NCBI RefSeq assembly: GCF_002577195.1
Contig: NZ_NULG01000025.1
Coordinates: 89,777-153,776, forward strand
Direction: 5' to 3'
DNA length: 64,000 nt
Source: Bacillus sp. AFS041924
Lineage (GTDB): Bacteria; Bacillota; Bacilli; Bacillales; Bacillaceae_G
The translations under genes were made by a program, and so were the position numbers. Positions 9,958 to 19,517 of the stretch are shown here, in pieces (position 1 is the first letter of the stretch; each line of letters begins with the position of its first letter). The notes beneath the pieces are model-generated. The model saw only the letters and a program-made list of their open reading frames with translations, did not search any database and had not been told where the DNA came from.

Positions 9958-10614
9958 ATGGCCTTACAGAATACTCAACAAAAAGTTGAAACTCGCTATT
10001 CCATTCAACAATTTGAGTCATTAAAAAAGAAAAGTATATTTTATTCATTTATAAAAAGAACGATGGATTTAGTCTTTGCGTCGCTCGCGTTTGTTATTTC
10101 TTTGCCCTTCGTTTTGTTCTTTATTGCATTAATTAAAATTGATTCTCCTGGTCCAGCACTGTTCATACAAGAACGAGTTGGATTAAACGGGAAAATTTTT
10201 AATATTTACAAGTTAAGAACAATGCGTTTGGATGCGGAGGTAAATGGACCACAATGGGCTAGTACGGATGATCCCCGCATTACAAAACTAGGTCACTTCC
10301 TTCGAAAAACTCGTATCGATGAATTACCGCAGTTTGTGAATGTCTTACGTGGTGATATGAGTCTTGTTGGTCCTAGACCAGAACGAGCGTTTTTTTTAGT
10401 AAAATTTAATCATGAGGTACCAGGTTTTACTAATCGTTTAACAGTCAAGCCAGGGTTAACTGGTTGGGCTCAGGTAAACGGTGGGTACGAATTAACACCG
10501 AAAGAGAAATTAGTTTTGGATTTACACTATATCGAACATCAGTCAATCATGTTGGACATTCAAATCATGTTTAAAACAATTAAAGTTGTCTTAACTGGTG
10601 AAGGTGCTCGTTAA
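9958..10614 (+). CDS. Undecaprenyl-phosphate sugar-1-phosphate transferase
   Basis: 218 aa. Monotopic phosphoglycosyl transferase (PglC/TuaA/EpsL family). A membrane segment spans about residues 38-62. Then come the substrate motif SPGPALFIQERVG, the YKLRTMR box, DELPQF with the catalytic Asp-Glu, GDMSLVGPRPE, and VKPGLTGWAQVNG. It starts a glycan on undecaprenyl phosphate using a UDP-sugar. It stands alone with its own promoter and terminator, away from the other glycan genes at 38-60 kb. That locus has a second transferase of the same family at 47919. ATG 9958 follows GGGGTG. The sugar is not predictable; TuaA-like is the closest guess. Confidence 0.9.
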   Translation: MALQNTQQKVETRYSIQQFESLKKKSIFYSFIKRTMDLVFASLAFVISLPFVLFFIALIKIDSPGPALFIQERVGLNGKIFNIYKLRTMRLDAEVNGPQWASTDDPRITKLGHFLRKTRIDELPQFVNVLRGDMSLVGPRPERAFFLVKFNHEVPGFTNRLTVKPGLTGWAQVNGGYELTPKEKLVLDLHYIEHQSIMLDIQIMFKTIKVVLTGEGAR

Positions 10615-10666
10615 TTAACGTAGACAAGTTCAAAATATCCTTATTAAAATGCATAGTTACATCTTT

Positions 10667-10700
10667 GACCTTTTCTCATTGAGAAAGGTCATTTTAATTT
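10667..10700 (+). terminator. Terminator of the sugar transferase gene
   Basis: GACCTTTTCTC / GAGAAAGGTC hairpin followed by ATTTTAATTTCTT. Confidence 0.8.
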
Positions 10701-10768
10701 CTTCATAAATAGCCAAGAATAAAAATAAAATATTGATTGAGATAAAAAAACATTTTAAATTCCGGAAA

Positions 10769-10957
10769 TTACCCACAATTTTAAAAACTTATTAACAATT
10801 TGTGGATAACATTCCATACTTGTCCACAAACTATATGTTTATAAATTCACAACTTTAACGAGGAAATATAAAGATACGACAAATTTCTTCCAAAATGAAA
10901 AATAATAAACCTTCCACCCTGTCGATAAATATTATTTTTATTCACAAGTTATCCACA
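10769..10957. other. Cluster of four DnaA boxes
   Basis: Two perfect DnaA boxes, TGTGGATAA at 10801-10809 and TTATCCACA at 10949-10957, and two one-mismatch boxes, TTACCCACA at 10769-10777 and TTGTCCACA at 10820-10828. All lie within 189 bp of non-coding AT-rich DNA. No dnaA or dnaN is nearby, so this is probably a DnaA-binding cluster rather than oriC. It sits between two genes that point towards each other. Confidence 0.6.
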
Positions 10958-11035
10958 TTATTAATAACAAATTAAATTAATTTTATGTAAAAAAATATTT
11001 CCACTTCTCTCCCCTAGATTTACCAATCAAAAAAT

Positions 11036-11075
11036 ACAAAAAAACAATGCAATAAGAATTTCTCTTATTGCATCG
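11036..11075 (-). terminator. Terminator of the lytic transglycosylase gene
   Basis: On the minus strand, GATGCAATAAGA / TCTTATTGCAT-type hairpin followed by TGTTTTTTTG. Confidence 0.85.
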
Positions 11076-11086
11076 TATTTAAACAA

Positions 11087-12742
11087 TTATACAACTTTAA
11101 TTGTACGTACACTCTTATTTCCTGACTTATCAATTACATAAACCTTTAAATAAGTATTTGTTTTTTGTGCTTTAATAGCCACAGAAAATTTACCACTTGA
11201 ATAAACTGAACCTTGACCAATCAGTGTGCTGCCCCTGTAGATCTTCACTGTAGCATATTTCTCCGCACTTCCCGTTACAGCTCTAGATTTAGATGAAACT
11301 TTATTAACAGTTGGAAGAGCAGGTGCCGTCTTATCTAATACTGTTAAAGTCTTTGTTGAACTTACATTTCCTGCTTTATCAGTAGCAGTTACACTAACTG
11401 TAGTTCCACTTTTCTGTTTTGCAATTGCAAATTTATAACTTTTATTTGAAGCCGCTGTTACGCTTTTTTGCAACTTATGATTAATATATAGTTTAACTGT
11501 AGAACCTGCTTCAGCCGTCCCCGTTACAGTAGTAGAGTGATCTGAAACAGAGTTCATAGTAGGTATAGCAGGTTTAGTTTTATCGATTGTAAATTTGATG
11601 ATCGTTGTGTTCATCACCGAATCTTTCACTTCAAGCGTATAACTTCCTGCTTTTGTAACTAAATAGTCATTTTTAATACGTGATCCATTTAATGTCGCAG
11701 TTCCTTCGTTAAAGTGAATTTTTACATCTTTATTATAGAATTTACCATTGGTAACCCCAGATACAGATGGTTTCGTTAAATCATTTTTTTTCGTGATGTA
11801 GGCTGATGAAATAAATCCTATTTTACCATCTGATTTTTTTACTTTAAACCAAGCAAATTGATTGTCGCGACTCTTTGAATCAAACTGAAATTCATCATAG
11901 ATTGTTAATGTAGTATATTTTGATAGTTTTTCTGGCGTTGGCTTAGTTGAACTTTCCGTCGTATTTGGTTCGGGTCTTAATTTAGCACCATCCACTGTTA
12001 CGTACGCAATGTCTCCCTTTTTCATGAAGTGCGGTGATTCATGAAGCCCTTCATTGATTGTATAAAGAGGAATTTTGAAAATAATTGGAGCGCTGCTATT
12101 CGTATTATATTCAAAATCCGACGTTTTAAATGGATACTTAGCTAAAACCGGTGGTGTCTTATCATCAAGTCTTAAATAACTTTGTCTTTCTATATCTCGG
12201 AATACCTTTTCCTGATAAGCATTTGTATTTACCGATCCATCGACCTGTTTTAATGGACTATTTGCAGGTACATTTCCATTATAGGCCATTACAGCAAAGT
12301 ACCAATTCTCAATAATATGACGATTTGCACCATTAATTCTTGGTAACAAGTAGGAGCCATCTCCTTTTTTCAAATTATATTTCTCGTTTAAAATCTCCAA
12401 TCCAGCTTGAATATTATACGCAATATCATCTTTTAATCGTTGCTGATCATATCTTGGTTGATTTGTAATTTGCATAATACCAATTCCGCCATCGTGTGAC
12501 ACTTTTGTTTGATCCCAACCAGATTCATTTAACGCAACTGCCTTTACTACCTCAGGTGGAATATCAGCATTGATTGCAGCATAAGTCAGTAAACAATTTG
12601 TTCGTTGATTTGATGGGATTGCCGTATTACTTGCGTCGCACTTTGAAGCCCAATCTGTGTTTGTTTCAGCACTAGCTTTTCCATTAAATAAACTTACTGT
12701 TAAAGCAGTTGTTAAGCCAAATTTTAGAAAAAAAGACTTCAT
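11087..12742 (-). CDS. Secreted lytic transglycosylase with SH3-like and Ig-like domains
   Basis: 551 aa. A signal peptide ends near ASA (residue 25). The catalytic SLT (goose-lysozyme-like) domain covers about 35-190, with the putative catalytic Glu in VALNESGWD and GGIGIMQITNQPRYD. It cleaves peptidoglycan glycan strands. An SH3-like region (about 240-340) is followed by Ig-like segments, two of them alike and about 80 residues apart, sharing GTAEAGSTVKLY and GSAEKYATVKIY. Such domains normally bind or space the enzyme in the wall. It is monocistronic with its own terminator. ATG 12742 has TTGGAGAAG upstream. Its role in growth versus surface remodelling is unknown. Confidence 0.88.
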   Translation of the reverse strand: MKSFFLKFGLTTALTVSLFNGKASAETNTDWASKCDASNTAIPSNQRTNCLLTYAAINADIPPEVVKAVALNESGWDQTKVSHDGGIGIMQITNQPRYDQQRLKDDIAYNIQAGLEILNEKYNLKKGDGSYLLPRINGANRHIIENWYFAVMAYNGNVPANSPLKQVDGSVNTNAYQEKVFRDIERQSYLRLDDKTPPVLAKYPFKTSDFEYNTNSSAPIIFKIPLYTINEGLHESPHFMKKGDIAYVTVDGAKLRPEPNTTESSTKPTPEKLSKYTTLTIYDEFQFDSKSRDNQFAWFKVKKSDGKIGFISSAYITKKNDLTKPSVSGVTNGKFYNKDVKIHFNEGTATLNGSRIKNDYLVTKAGSYTLEVKDSVMNTTIIKFTIDKTKPAIPTMNSVSDHSTTVTGTAEAGSTVKLYINHKLQKSVTAASNKSYKFAIAKQKSGTTVSVTATDKAGNVSSTKTLTVLDKTAPALPTVNKVSSKSRAVTGSAEKYATVKIYRGSTLIGQGSVYSSGKFSVAIKAQKTNTYLKVYVIDKSGNKSVRTIKVV

Positions 12743-12830
12743 TTTATCTTCTCCAATCTACCTAAATAGTAAACAATAATTCTATCTTATCATATTTCAA
12801 TAATTAGCTTTCTTATTGTCTATAAATCTC

Positions 12831-12869
12831 TAAAAAAAAAATGGCTCATTTTGCTCTGAGCCATTTTTT
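12831..12869 (-). terminator. Terminator of the glucosaminidase gene
   Basis: ATGGCTCA / TGAGCCAT hairpin with long A and T runs on both sides; it lies just beyond the stop codon at 12872. Confidence 0.88.
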
Positions 12870-12871
12870 TA

Positions 12872-15283
12872 TTACTTTAATTCCTGCCTAACATAAGTTG
12901 AAGAAATCCAGCCATAGCTACCGTCCGCTAATTGGATTTTATACCATTTTTTTGTACTATCCATTGTTAAAGAACCATCAGTATTTATAACAATGCTTAC
13001 ATAGTTATTAAGATTTAGTGTACCAATTACGTTGTTCACAGTAGTAGTTGCAGATGAACGAACGTTTAATCCATCAGTTGTAATTCTGCCTAAGTTTTTA
13101 ACGCTTAATTTTTGAGTATAAGCATTTAACTTAATACTATTCGTCCAATACACTTTTCCATCAATAGATACTTTAATCCAATAATCATTTGTTTTTTCAA
13201 GAAGAAGGAAAACTGCACCAGCCGTAATCGATTTTACTTTAGTCGTATCTCCTTTTGCATTAAACAGGTCGATGTTTCCTTTTGCTACCGCTTGGATATT
13301 AGCAGGGAATACATCACTACCGACAGGAGTAGATGGACTACTAGGAATCGTTGTATTTGGCTGAGCTTTATCATAATACGCTTTATCAAATGGAAGAATA
13401 TTTTGCATATGCTGGGCAATTAATTTACCCCAGTTTAGATCGGTTGCATAATAGAAATTCATCCCTTCACTCGCTGCATCGATTCTTGTATTTGCCATAT
13501 CTTTTGTACTAAACCCAAGATATGCACCGTGATACTTCCAGTTACTTGGATTTAAGTAAGTAGATTTTATTGAGCGTGCAATATAATCTATATTTTCTTG
13601 GACACTCATAAATTTGTATGATGCTATATATGGTGTTGCATCATATGAACCAAAGCCAAATAAATTATACTTTCCTAATGAAATTTGAGATGTACCGTAT
13701 CCGCTTTCATGGATTGCGTGAGCTGCTAAGTAAAGTGCATTTACACCATATTTTTTCCCAGCATCAACAAATAATTGTCCTTGCCCAGTCAAAATGCTCT
13801 TTGCGCCGCTTTTTACATTATTTGTAATATAGTTATTAATTTGTACTGCGGTTACTGGCGATGGTGTACGTAGATCAATAAATTGGTAACTATCTCTTGA
13901 AATAATTGGATCACCGGTTTTTACTTGTTCAATATATGAGCCAGAAACATATCCTGTTTTCCCATTATAGCTAACCTTGTACCAATTGTTTGATGCTTTA
14001 TCGGTTGCGATTAAAACTTTATTAATAGGAATTACTGTAAGTACCGGCGAAGATGCATCATATGTTTGACGTAAATTTAATTCAGAAGTCGTAATATAGG
14101 TCGTATCTGTTATATTCGTAATCGTTACAACATCAACTTTACTAAAATCACTTGCTCGTACATAGCCTCCTTCATTGTTATAAGTTACCCAGTACCAATT
14201 ACCAATTTTTTTACTAATTGATACAACTGCATCTTTTGGGATTTGAGTAAGTTGTTTGGATGAATTGCCAAACGATTGGTATACATAAGTTCCATTAAGC
14301 GCTTTATATTTTGTTGTAGTAAAGGTCGTGAAGCTACTTGTAGTTACATCTTCACTTTTAACATAAAGATTTTGTCCATTGTAATTTACTCGATACCACA
14401 ACTTCCCAAGCAAATCTGTCGCTTTTTGAGTTGAAGCAAAACCATTATCTCCATCAACTGTAGCTACCACAGGTTTCGTTGCATCTGGAGTTGAATATAA
14501 CTGGGTAACTGCTTTCGTAAAATAATACGCAGTACTAGTTGTTTCATAATTTATTTCATTAACCTTTGTAAAGTCATTTATATAAATATATCCGGTTATA
14601 CCGTTAATTGTAACGTTATACCAGTTCCCAACTCGTTTTGAAGAAGAAACAATCGTACCGCTTGGAATATTTGATAATACCTTAGATGAAATACCATATG
14701 TTTGATATAAACTTGTATTTTTAATAGCTTTATATTTTGTCTGAGCAAATGTAGCTATTGCACTTTTCGTAACATCAGTACTATTTACATATAAAGTTTT
14801 GCCATTATAACTAACACGGAACCAGGTTTGCCCAATACTATTTACTACTTTTTGAGTACTACTAAATCCATTATTTATAACTACAGAATACACTGCAGCT
14901 TTTTTTGTATCAGGTGTTGAATATAGCTTTGTAGTTTTATTTGTAAAATAATAAGCCGTACTTTGAGTTGTGTATTTATAATATTCCTTTAAATACAAAC
15001 CACTTACCCAGCCCGTTTTTGAACCGTAAGTCACTTTGTACCAATTACCATTTCTTTGTGTAGCAGTAATTACTTTTCCTTTTGGAATCGTCAAAAGTGT
15101 CTTATAGGTTGTACCTGCCCCTTGTCTTAAGTTGAGATTTGCAGTTGTTTGATAATTCGTTTTAATATTTACGATTGCTGCGCTCGCTGTCGATGTTTCC
15201 AAACCAATATTAGTACAGGAAATGTTGGAGGTCCCGACTAAAATGCCTGTTGATACCAAAAGTACTCTTCCCATTTGCTTCAT
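12872..15283 (-). CDS. Secreted N-acetylglucosaminidase with multiple SH3 domains
   Basis: 803 aa. A signal peptide ends near STASA. Six or so bacterial SH3 repeats fill residues 40-460, each with patterns such as NLRQGAGTTYKTL or GNWYKVTYGSKTGWVSG. The catalytic domain (about 505-640) is of the LytD/GH73 glucosaminidase family, with the putative catalytic Glu in LAAHAIHESGYGTS and KYNLFGFGSYD. Two or three more SH3 modules follow at the C-terminus. It probably binds cell-wall peptides through the SH3 array and cleaves GlcNAc linkages during turnover. ATG 15283 follows AAAGGAAAG. A monocistronic layout is supported by flanking non-coding DNA and a terminator. Confidence 0.9.
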   Translation of the reverse strand: MKQMGRVLLVSTGILVGTSNISCTNIGLETSTASAAIVNIKTNYQTTANLNLRQGAGTTYKTLLTIPKGKVITATQRNGNWYKVTYGSKTGWVSGLYLKEYYKYTTQSTAYYFTNKTTKLYSTPDTKKAAVYSVVINNGFSSTQKVVNSIGQTWFRVSYNGKTLYVNSTDVTKSAIATFAQTKYKAIKNTSLYQTYGISSKVLSNIPSGTIVSSSKRVGNWYNVTINGITGYIYINDFTKVNEINYETTSTAYYFTKAVTQLYSTPDATKPVVATVDGDNGFASTQKATDLLGKLWYRVNYNGQNLYVKSEDVTTSSFTTFTTTKYKALNGTYVYQSFGNSSKQLTQIPKDAVVSISKKIGNWYWVTYNNEGGYVRASDFSKVDVVTITNITDTTYITTSELNLRQTYDASSPVLTVIPINKVLIATDKASNNWYKVSYNGKTGYVSGSYIEQVKTGDPIISRDSYQFIDLRTPSPVTAVQINNYITNNVKSGAKSILTGQGQLFVDAGKKYGVNALYLAAHAIHESGYGTSQISLGKYNLFGFGSYDATPYIASYKFMSVQENIDYIARSIKSTYLNPSNWKYHGAYLGFSTKDMANTRIDAASEGMNFYYATDLNWGKLIAQHMQNILPFDKAYYDKAQPNTTIPSSPSTPVGSDVFPANIQAVAKGNIDLFNAKGDTTKVKSITAGAVFLLLEKTNDYWIKVSIDGKVYWTNSIKLNAYTQKLSVKNLGRITTDGLNVRSSATTTVNNVIGTLNLNNYVSIVINTDGSLTMDSTKKWYKIQLADGSYGWISSTYVRQELK

Positions 15284-15590
15284 GAATCTAACTTTCCTTT
15301 CCTACCGTTTTTACATTTAAACCGTGAATAAAACAATCAAATTCTATTAAACTAGCAAAAAATTAAATAAATAAATAAGTTCTAAAAAGCATTGAGTAAA
15401 AATAAGCACTAAATTTAATTATAAGTCATAAATTGTCAGAATTTGAGTTATTTTATCTATTATTATATCGGTAAAAAAAGGAATTTGTTTCGTATGACCG
15501 AAACGAAAACCATTTTGTAATAAAATTGATACAATTCTAAAAAAAAAGTTAAAAAATCCATAAAGAAGAAATTTATCTCTTCTTCATGGA
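15284..15590. other. Intergenic region between glucosaminidase and lysozyme-like genes
   Basis: 307 bp. It holds the terminator of the gene to the right (15544-15592) and presumably the promoter of the glucosaminidase gene. No other feature was seen. Confidence 0.5.
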
Positions 15591-15592
15591 CT
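15544..15592 (-). terminator. Terminator of the lysozyme-like gene
   Basis: On the minus strand CCATGAAGAAGA pairs with TTTCTTCTTTATGG and is followed by ATTTTTTAACTTTTTTT. Confidence 0.8.
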
Positions 15593-16193
15593 ATGGTTTT
15601 CCTACTATATTATGTTTAAGTGGGACTAAGATCTCAAAATACTTTGTTTTCTTCATTACTTTTTCACTATATGTGAAATCTCCATAGCAATATGGATATC
15701 TGAAATTTTTCTTATTATTATTACATGTGTAAAGCTCAGGATTTGTCTCTACCATCGATAGTGAATAAGTTTTAGCAAGTTGATCAGAGTGTTTACCACC
15801 ATGTGCTTTTACAAAATCAATATATGCAATTCCCATATTATAGCTTTGTATTATAGTCTGTAAATCAACGCCTTGTTTTTTACCGTAGGAATAAACATCT
15901 TTAAAATGTGCTACCCCTTGTTGAACACTTTTTGATGCATCTTGAATACTATCCTTCGCAAGTCCTAGTGATTCTGAAGCCTGCATGGGATCTTTCCCTT
16001 TACCCTTTGTTTCTTGCATCATAAGACCTAGTAATAAAGGAGTGTATTCCACTAAATCAAACGTCTTCAATTCGGTATATACTTGCGACTCGTATTTCAA
16101 CACGTCCTGGAAATAATAACGATATATCGCAAATAATCCTATAACTGACATTAGAAGTGTAAATAAAAGAAGTCTTTTTATAAATTTTAACAT
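15591..16193 (-). CDS. Lysozyme-like (PvaA/CwlT-N type) membrane-anchored muramidase
   Basis: 200 aa. One N-terminal membrane segment (about 7-25) anchors an extracellular lysozyme-like domain (Pfam Lysozyme_like). Diagnostic features are LLLGLMMQETKGKGKDPMQASESLG, with the putative catalytic Glu in MQET, then VQQGVAHF and QSYNMGIAYIDF. Relatives such as pneumococcal PvaA hydrolyse the bond between MurNAc and GlcNAc. The domain fills the protein; there is no NlpC/P60 partner domain as in CwlT. ATG 16193 is preceded by a GGAGG-like site further upstream. Function is by family only. Confidence 0.85.
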   Translation of the reverse strand: MLKFIKRLLLFTLLMSVIGLFAIYRYYFQDVLKYESQVYTELKTFDLVEYTPLLLGLMMQETKGKGKDPMQASESLGLAKDSIQDASKSVQQGVAHFKDVYSYGKKQGVDLQTIIQSYNMGIAYIDFVKAHGGKHSDQLAKTYSLSMVETNPELYTCNNNKKNFRYPYCYGDFTYSEKVMKKTKYFEILVPLKHNIVGKP

Positions 16194-16423
16194 TTCTATT
16201 CTTTTTCATTACCTCCAAACATTTAATCTTTAATACATTATATCGAATATTCATATTTAAAAAAGCAATGTGATAAAACTACATAAAATTGACATTAAAA
16301 TGTGAAAAAAGAAATATTTGTTTTAATCAGAATTTAATAACATCGAGCTCAATTACGATTAAGAGTTAGCCCCCTTTTATCTGAAAGCTTATTTCAATAT
16401 CAATTCCCAATAACCCAGATCAA

Positions 16424-16455
16424 CAAAAAAAGAGTCCAACTTAATGTTGGACTCT
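16424..16455 (-). terminator. Terminator of the TcaA-like gene
   Basis: AGAGTCCAAC / GTTGGACTCT perfect 10-bp stem with a 4-nt loop, followed on the minus strand by TTTTTTTG. Confidence 0.9.
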
Positions 16456-16458
16456 CCT

Positions 16459-17757
16459 CTACTTTATCTCTTTTACTTCCACAATACGATCCATTTTTAA
16501 CTCATCATTTTCTCTTGAAAAATGATAAGTAATTTCAAATGATTTCATCTTTGTTTTGCCTTTTTTATCTGTTATTTCGTACTTTTCATTTGTTGTGATA
16601 ATCATACCCGAATCATCTTGCTTTGAATTTTTCATAGCAAAGCTAACAAGCTTTTGGGTTGTATTCTTTTTCTTAATTTTATCTTGGTATTCCTTTGAAT
16701 CTAAAAAGGCTTCGCCATTTTGATTAAATAATCCATTGATTAGTTGTGTTTCCTCTAAATCAGATGAAGGCTTTGGACTTGGTAAGTACTTATCAAAAAA
16801 TCGTTTAAGTCCTGCAAAGAAACCATCCTTATCATCTGTCTGATCAGTATTTTCAATCGGTGAATCGAACATTAAATCTATATATTTTCCAGTTACTGGG
16901 ATACCATCCGTTTTGAATAATTCACCATTCTTTTCAATTTCAGCATGAATAACAGTTTGACCATTTAATAAAAATGGACCAAATCGATCTAGTTCACTTA
17001 TTTTCCTCCCAGTGTCTTTTCCATTAACAAAAAGCTCTGCTTCAGGTTCATTTGAGTATATTTGGACATAACTAACGTTAAAGGTTAATTCCTGAGATAA
17101 CTTGTTCTTTGAAGCAGCTGAAAAATCTATATTCACAGAATCTTCAACATCACTATAAGCACCTTTATATGAAACACCCAAAGTATATTTACCAGGTAAA
17201 ATTTTGTGATATGTCTTTTCATATTCTTCACTTTTCAAGTGTGTAACTTGATTGATTAATTTTAATTCGACATCGTCAATCGGTGATGTAATCTTTAGTT
17301 CAAATGGTTCTGCACTTATTAAATACGTTTGGTAGATACCTAAAAATTTACTACTCTTTTTAATTGTAATTATATGATTACCACGGCCATCTATTAACTG
17401 GCTATTAATTACTTTACGATCTTGAACCATTTCATCTACTTCATCTAATAACTCAGTACTGTTCATGTAATCCATAAATGCAATGACTGATTCTTCATCT
17501 AAAGATGCTTGAGTACCACCTTTTTGTAACATTCGAGTAACTTCTTTATAATTATTATCTGATACATTCTTTTCAAATGTCTTTACTAATCTTTGAGGTG
17601 AATTTAAATAACTTAAAGTTAAATGTGTAATGATGATCGCAATAATTGGTACTAAAAAAAACAACCATTTTCTATTTAAATTAGGTATTCGATTTTTTCG
17701 CATTGTTCGTATACCCGCTCTTGATAACGAATTTTGTTCTCTCAATTGAGTTTTCAT
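16459..17757 (-). CDS. TcaA/YvbJ-like membrane-associated protein
   Basis: 432 aa. A basic cytoplasmic stretch of about 30 residues, one membrane helix (about 31-50) and a long extracellular part. The pattern LVKTFEKNVSDNNYKEVTRML followed by repeated beta domains, including SNEPEAELFVNGKDTGR, resembles the S. aureus TcaA and B. subtilis YvbJ family. These proteins affect cell-wall stress and glycopeptide tolerance. The usual N-terminal zinc ribbon (CxxC pairs) is missing, so this is a shortened form. The C-terminal about 100 residues carry an NTF2-like pattern. It is monocistronic. ATG 17757 has AGGGGAAG about 10 nt upstream. Confidence 0.75.
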   Translation of the reverse strand: MKTQLREQNSLSRAGIRTMRKNRIPNLNRKWLFFLVPIIAIIITHLTLSYLNSPQRLVKTFEKNVSDNNYKEVTRMLQKGGTQASLDEESVIAFMDYMNSTELLDEVDEMVQDRKVINSQLIDGRGNHIITIKKSSKFLGIYQTYLISAEPFELKITSPIDDVELKLINQVTHLKSEEYEKTYHKILPGKYTLGVSYKGAYSDVEDSVNIDFSAASKNKLSQELTFNVSYVQIYSNEPEAELFVNGKDTGRKISELDRFGPFLLNGQTVIHAEIEKNGELFKTDGIPVTGKYIDLMFDSPIENTDQTDDKDGFFAGLKRFFDKYLPSPKPSSDLEETQLINGLFNQNGEAFLDSKEYQDKIKKKNTTQKLVSFAMKNSKQDDSGMIITTNEKYEITDKKGKTKMKSFEITYHFSRENDELKMDRIVEVKEIK

Positions 17758-17959
17758 TTATTGTTAACTTCCCCTTAAATTTTCATTCTAAAATAAATAA
17801 ACTATAGTCTATCATACTATTTTTTAATTAAACGGTAAAAAGAATTTTTATTAACACTTTAAGTGGAAGTAATTAGTTCCGTTTCTTCTAAAATAAATGA
17901 ATGACACCCCAAGTCATTACTTGTTAAACTATAAGAACTGAGTCATAGGAGGAGAGAGA

Positions 17960-19345
17960 TTGAAGTCATTAGTTAATCGTAAAGAAACGATTTATTTTAT
18001 ACTACTTTTAATTACCAGCATTCCACTCTATTTAGTGCTTATTTTTAGCGGTATTGGTCTTATTATTATAGGTGTTTTAGTTATCTTACCACTAATTGCT
18101 CATTTTGTTTTTACTGCTCACGTTCGAACAAATGGTGTAAAGATTACCGAAAAACAGTTTCCAGAAGTTTATTTTCGAACAAGAGAAATTTCAAAAGAAA
18201 TGGGCTTCTACTTTCTACCAGACATTTATGTAATTCAATCTGGCGGACTGTTAAACGCTTTTGCAACACGCTTCTTTGGAAGAAATATGATTGTTTTATA
18301 TTCAGATCTATTCGAAGAGATTGAATCAAACCCTAAAATAATTGATTTTGTTATTGCGCACGAACTTGCACATATTAAACGCAATCATATTATTAAACAA
18401 GCTGTAGTATTACCAGCAAATTGGATTCCTTTTTTAGGTTCAGCTTATGCTCGTGCATGTGAATATACAAGCGATCGAATGGCCAGTTATTATGTGAATG
18501 ATTTTGAAGCATCAACTCAAGCACTAACAATGCTTGCAGTTGGCCGCAAATACTTTCAAAAAATTGACCAGCATGAATACATGTTAAATAGTAGCAACGA
18601 AAAAGGATTTATGATTTGGTTAAGTGAAAAATTTATGTCTCACCCGACTTTACCTAAACGTTTAAACGCCTTGTATCATTTTAATAATATAGAAAACAAT
18701 ATTCGATTTAAAACATCAAAACGCGTATACGGAATTGTAGCAATTGTATTCGCACTGTCATTAGGAGTTATAATTGGTGCAGGGTTATTAATTGAAAAGG
18801 CAATTCCATTTGCGAAATCATTTGTTGAAGGTTATCTAGCTGGAGAGGAAACCCCATTAACACAGGCAGTACTTGATAACGATTTCGAGCAAGTTAAAAA
18901 GTTGATCGATGAGGGTGCAGACGTAAATGAGTTAAATGGTGATTATGAATCCCCTATTTATACAACTACTTATACTGATGAAGACCATCTTGACTTAGAA
19001 ATGTTAAAATTATTACTTGATAATGGGGCTGATCCTTCAATTGGAGATGCCGATGATTGGACAATCTTACACGCTGCTGCTTCTTTAGGAGACAAGGCTG
19101 CAATTGACTTACTATTAAAATACGGAGCAGATATTAACCAACAAGACGTCGATGGAGAAACGCCTATTTTTAATACAATCTATGAAGTAGATGATTTAGA
19201 AACATTCGTGTATCTAATTAAGAAAGGTGCAGACTTATCAGTAAAAAATGTGTATGGAATGACATTAAGAGAAGTTGCAGAAGAAAATGGTGCAAAAAAA
19301 ATTACAAACTGGTTTAATAATCAAGGAAGCGAAATAAAGCTATAA
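17960..19345 (+). CDS. M48 family membrane metalloprotease fused to ankyrin repeats
   Basis: 461 aa. Two hydrophobic segments (about 10-50) precede the protease domain. The zinc site is HELAH at 134-138, with the third ligand probably Glu168 in ACEYTSDRM. A third membrane segment lies near 255-280. Residues 296-455 form about four ankyrin repeats (for example KLLLDNGADPSIGDADDWTI and LLLKYGADINQQDVDGETPI). HtpX-like M48 proteases remove damaged membrane proteins; ankyrin repeats bind proteins. The fusion suggests substrate recruitment or self-regulation. The start is TTG 17960, supported by AGGAGGAGAG just upstream and no ATG near it. It faces the opposite way from its neighbours. Confidence 0.87.
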   Translation: MKSLVNRKETIYFILLLITSIPLYLVLIFSGIGLIIIGVLVILPLIAHFVFTAHVRTNGVKITEKQFPEVYFRTREISKEMGFYFLPDIYVIQSGGLLNAFATRFFGRNMIVLYSDLFEEIESNPKIIDFVIAHELAHIKRNHIIKQAVVLPANWIPFLGSAYARACEYTSDRMASYYVNDFEASTQALTMLAVGRKYFQKIDQHEYMLNSSNEKGFMIWLSEKFMSHPTLPKRLNALYHFNNIENNIRFKTSKRVYGIVAIVFALSLGVIIGAGLLIEKAIPFAKSFVEGYLAGEETPLTQAVLDNDFEQVKKLIDEGADVNELNGDYESPIYTTTYTDEDHLDLEMLKLLLDNGADPSIGDADDWTILHAAASLGDKAAIDLLLKYGADINQQDVDGETPIFNTIYEVDDLETFVYLIKKGADLSVKNVYGMTLREVAEENGAKKITNWFNNQGSEIKL

Positions 19346-19357
19346 AATGGAAACATG

Positions 19358-19388
19358 AAACTTATTTCATAGAAACTTATTTCATAGA
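19358..19388. repeat. Short tandem repeat of a 15-mer
   Basis: GAAACTTATTTCATA occurs twice in tandem, with a further partial copy, between the protease gene and its terminator. Confidence 0.6.
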
Positions 19389-19425
19389 AACTATATTATA
19401 GGAAGAAACATGCTAGGAATATACA

Positions 19426-19460
19426 AAAAGCAAAGTTCAATATACTGAACTTTGCTTTTT
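19426..19460. terminator. Bidirectional terminator between convergent genes
   Basis: AAAAGCAAAGTTCA / TGAACTTTGCTTTT, a 14-bp stem with 6-nt loop and a T run on the plus side. It serves the M48-ankyrin gene and probably also the YARHG gene on the minus strand. Confidence 0.88.
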
Positions 19461-19517
19461 CTTTATCTAAAGACTCTATACATTGAACTAAAGTCTCTTT
19501 TTTGAGTTCGGTATTCA

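Noticed and set aside
10615-11086. Replication origin
   Set aside because: DnaA boxes are present, but there is no dnaA, dnaN or AT-rich unwinding element context; called a DnaA-box cluster only.
16057-16254. 65-codon minus-strand frame overlapping the lysozyme-like gene
   Set aside because: It overlaps the start of a gene with a clear membrane segment and family, in another frame.
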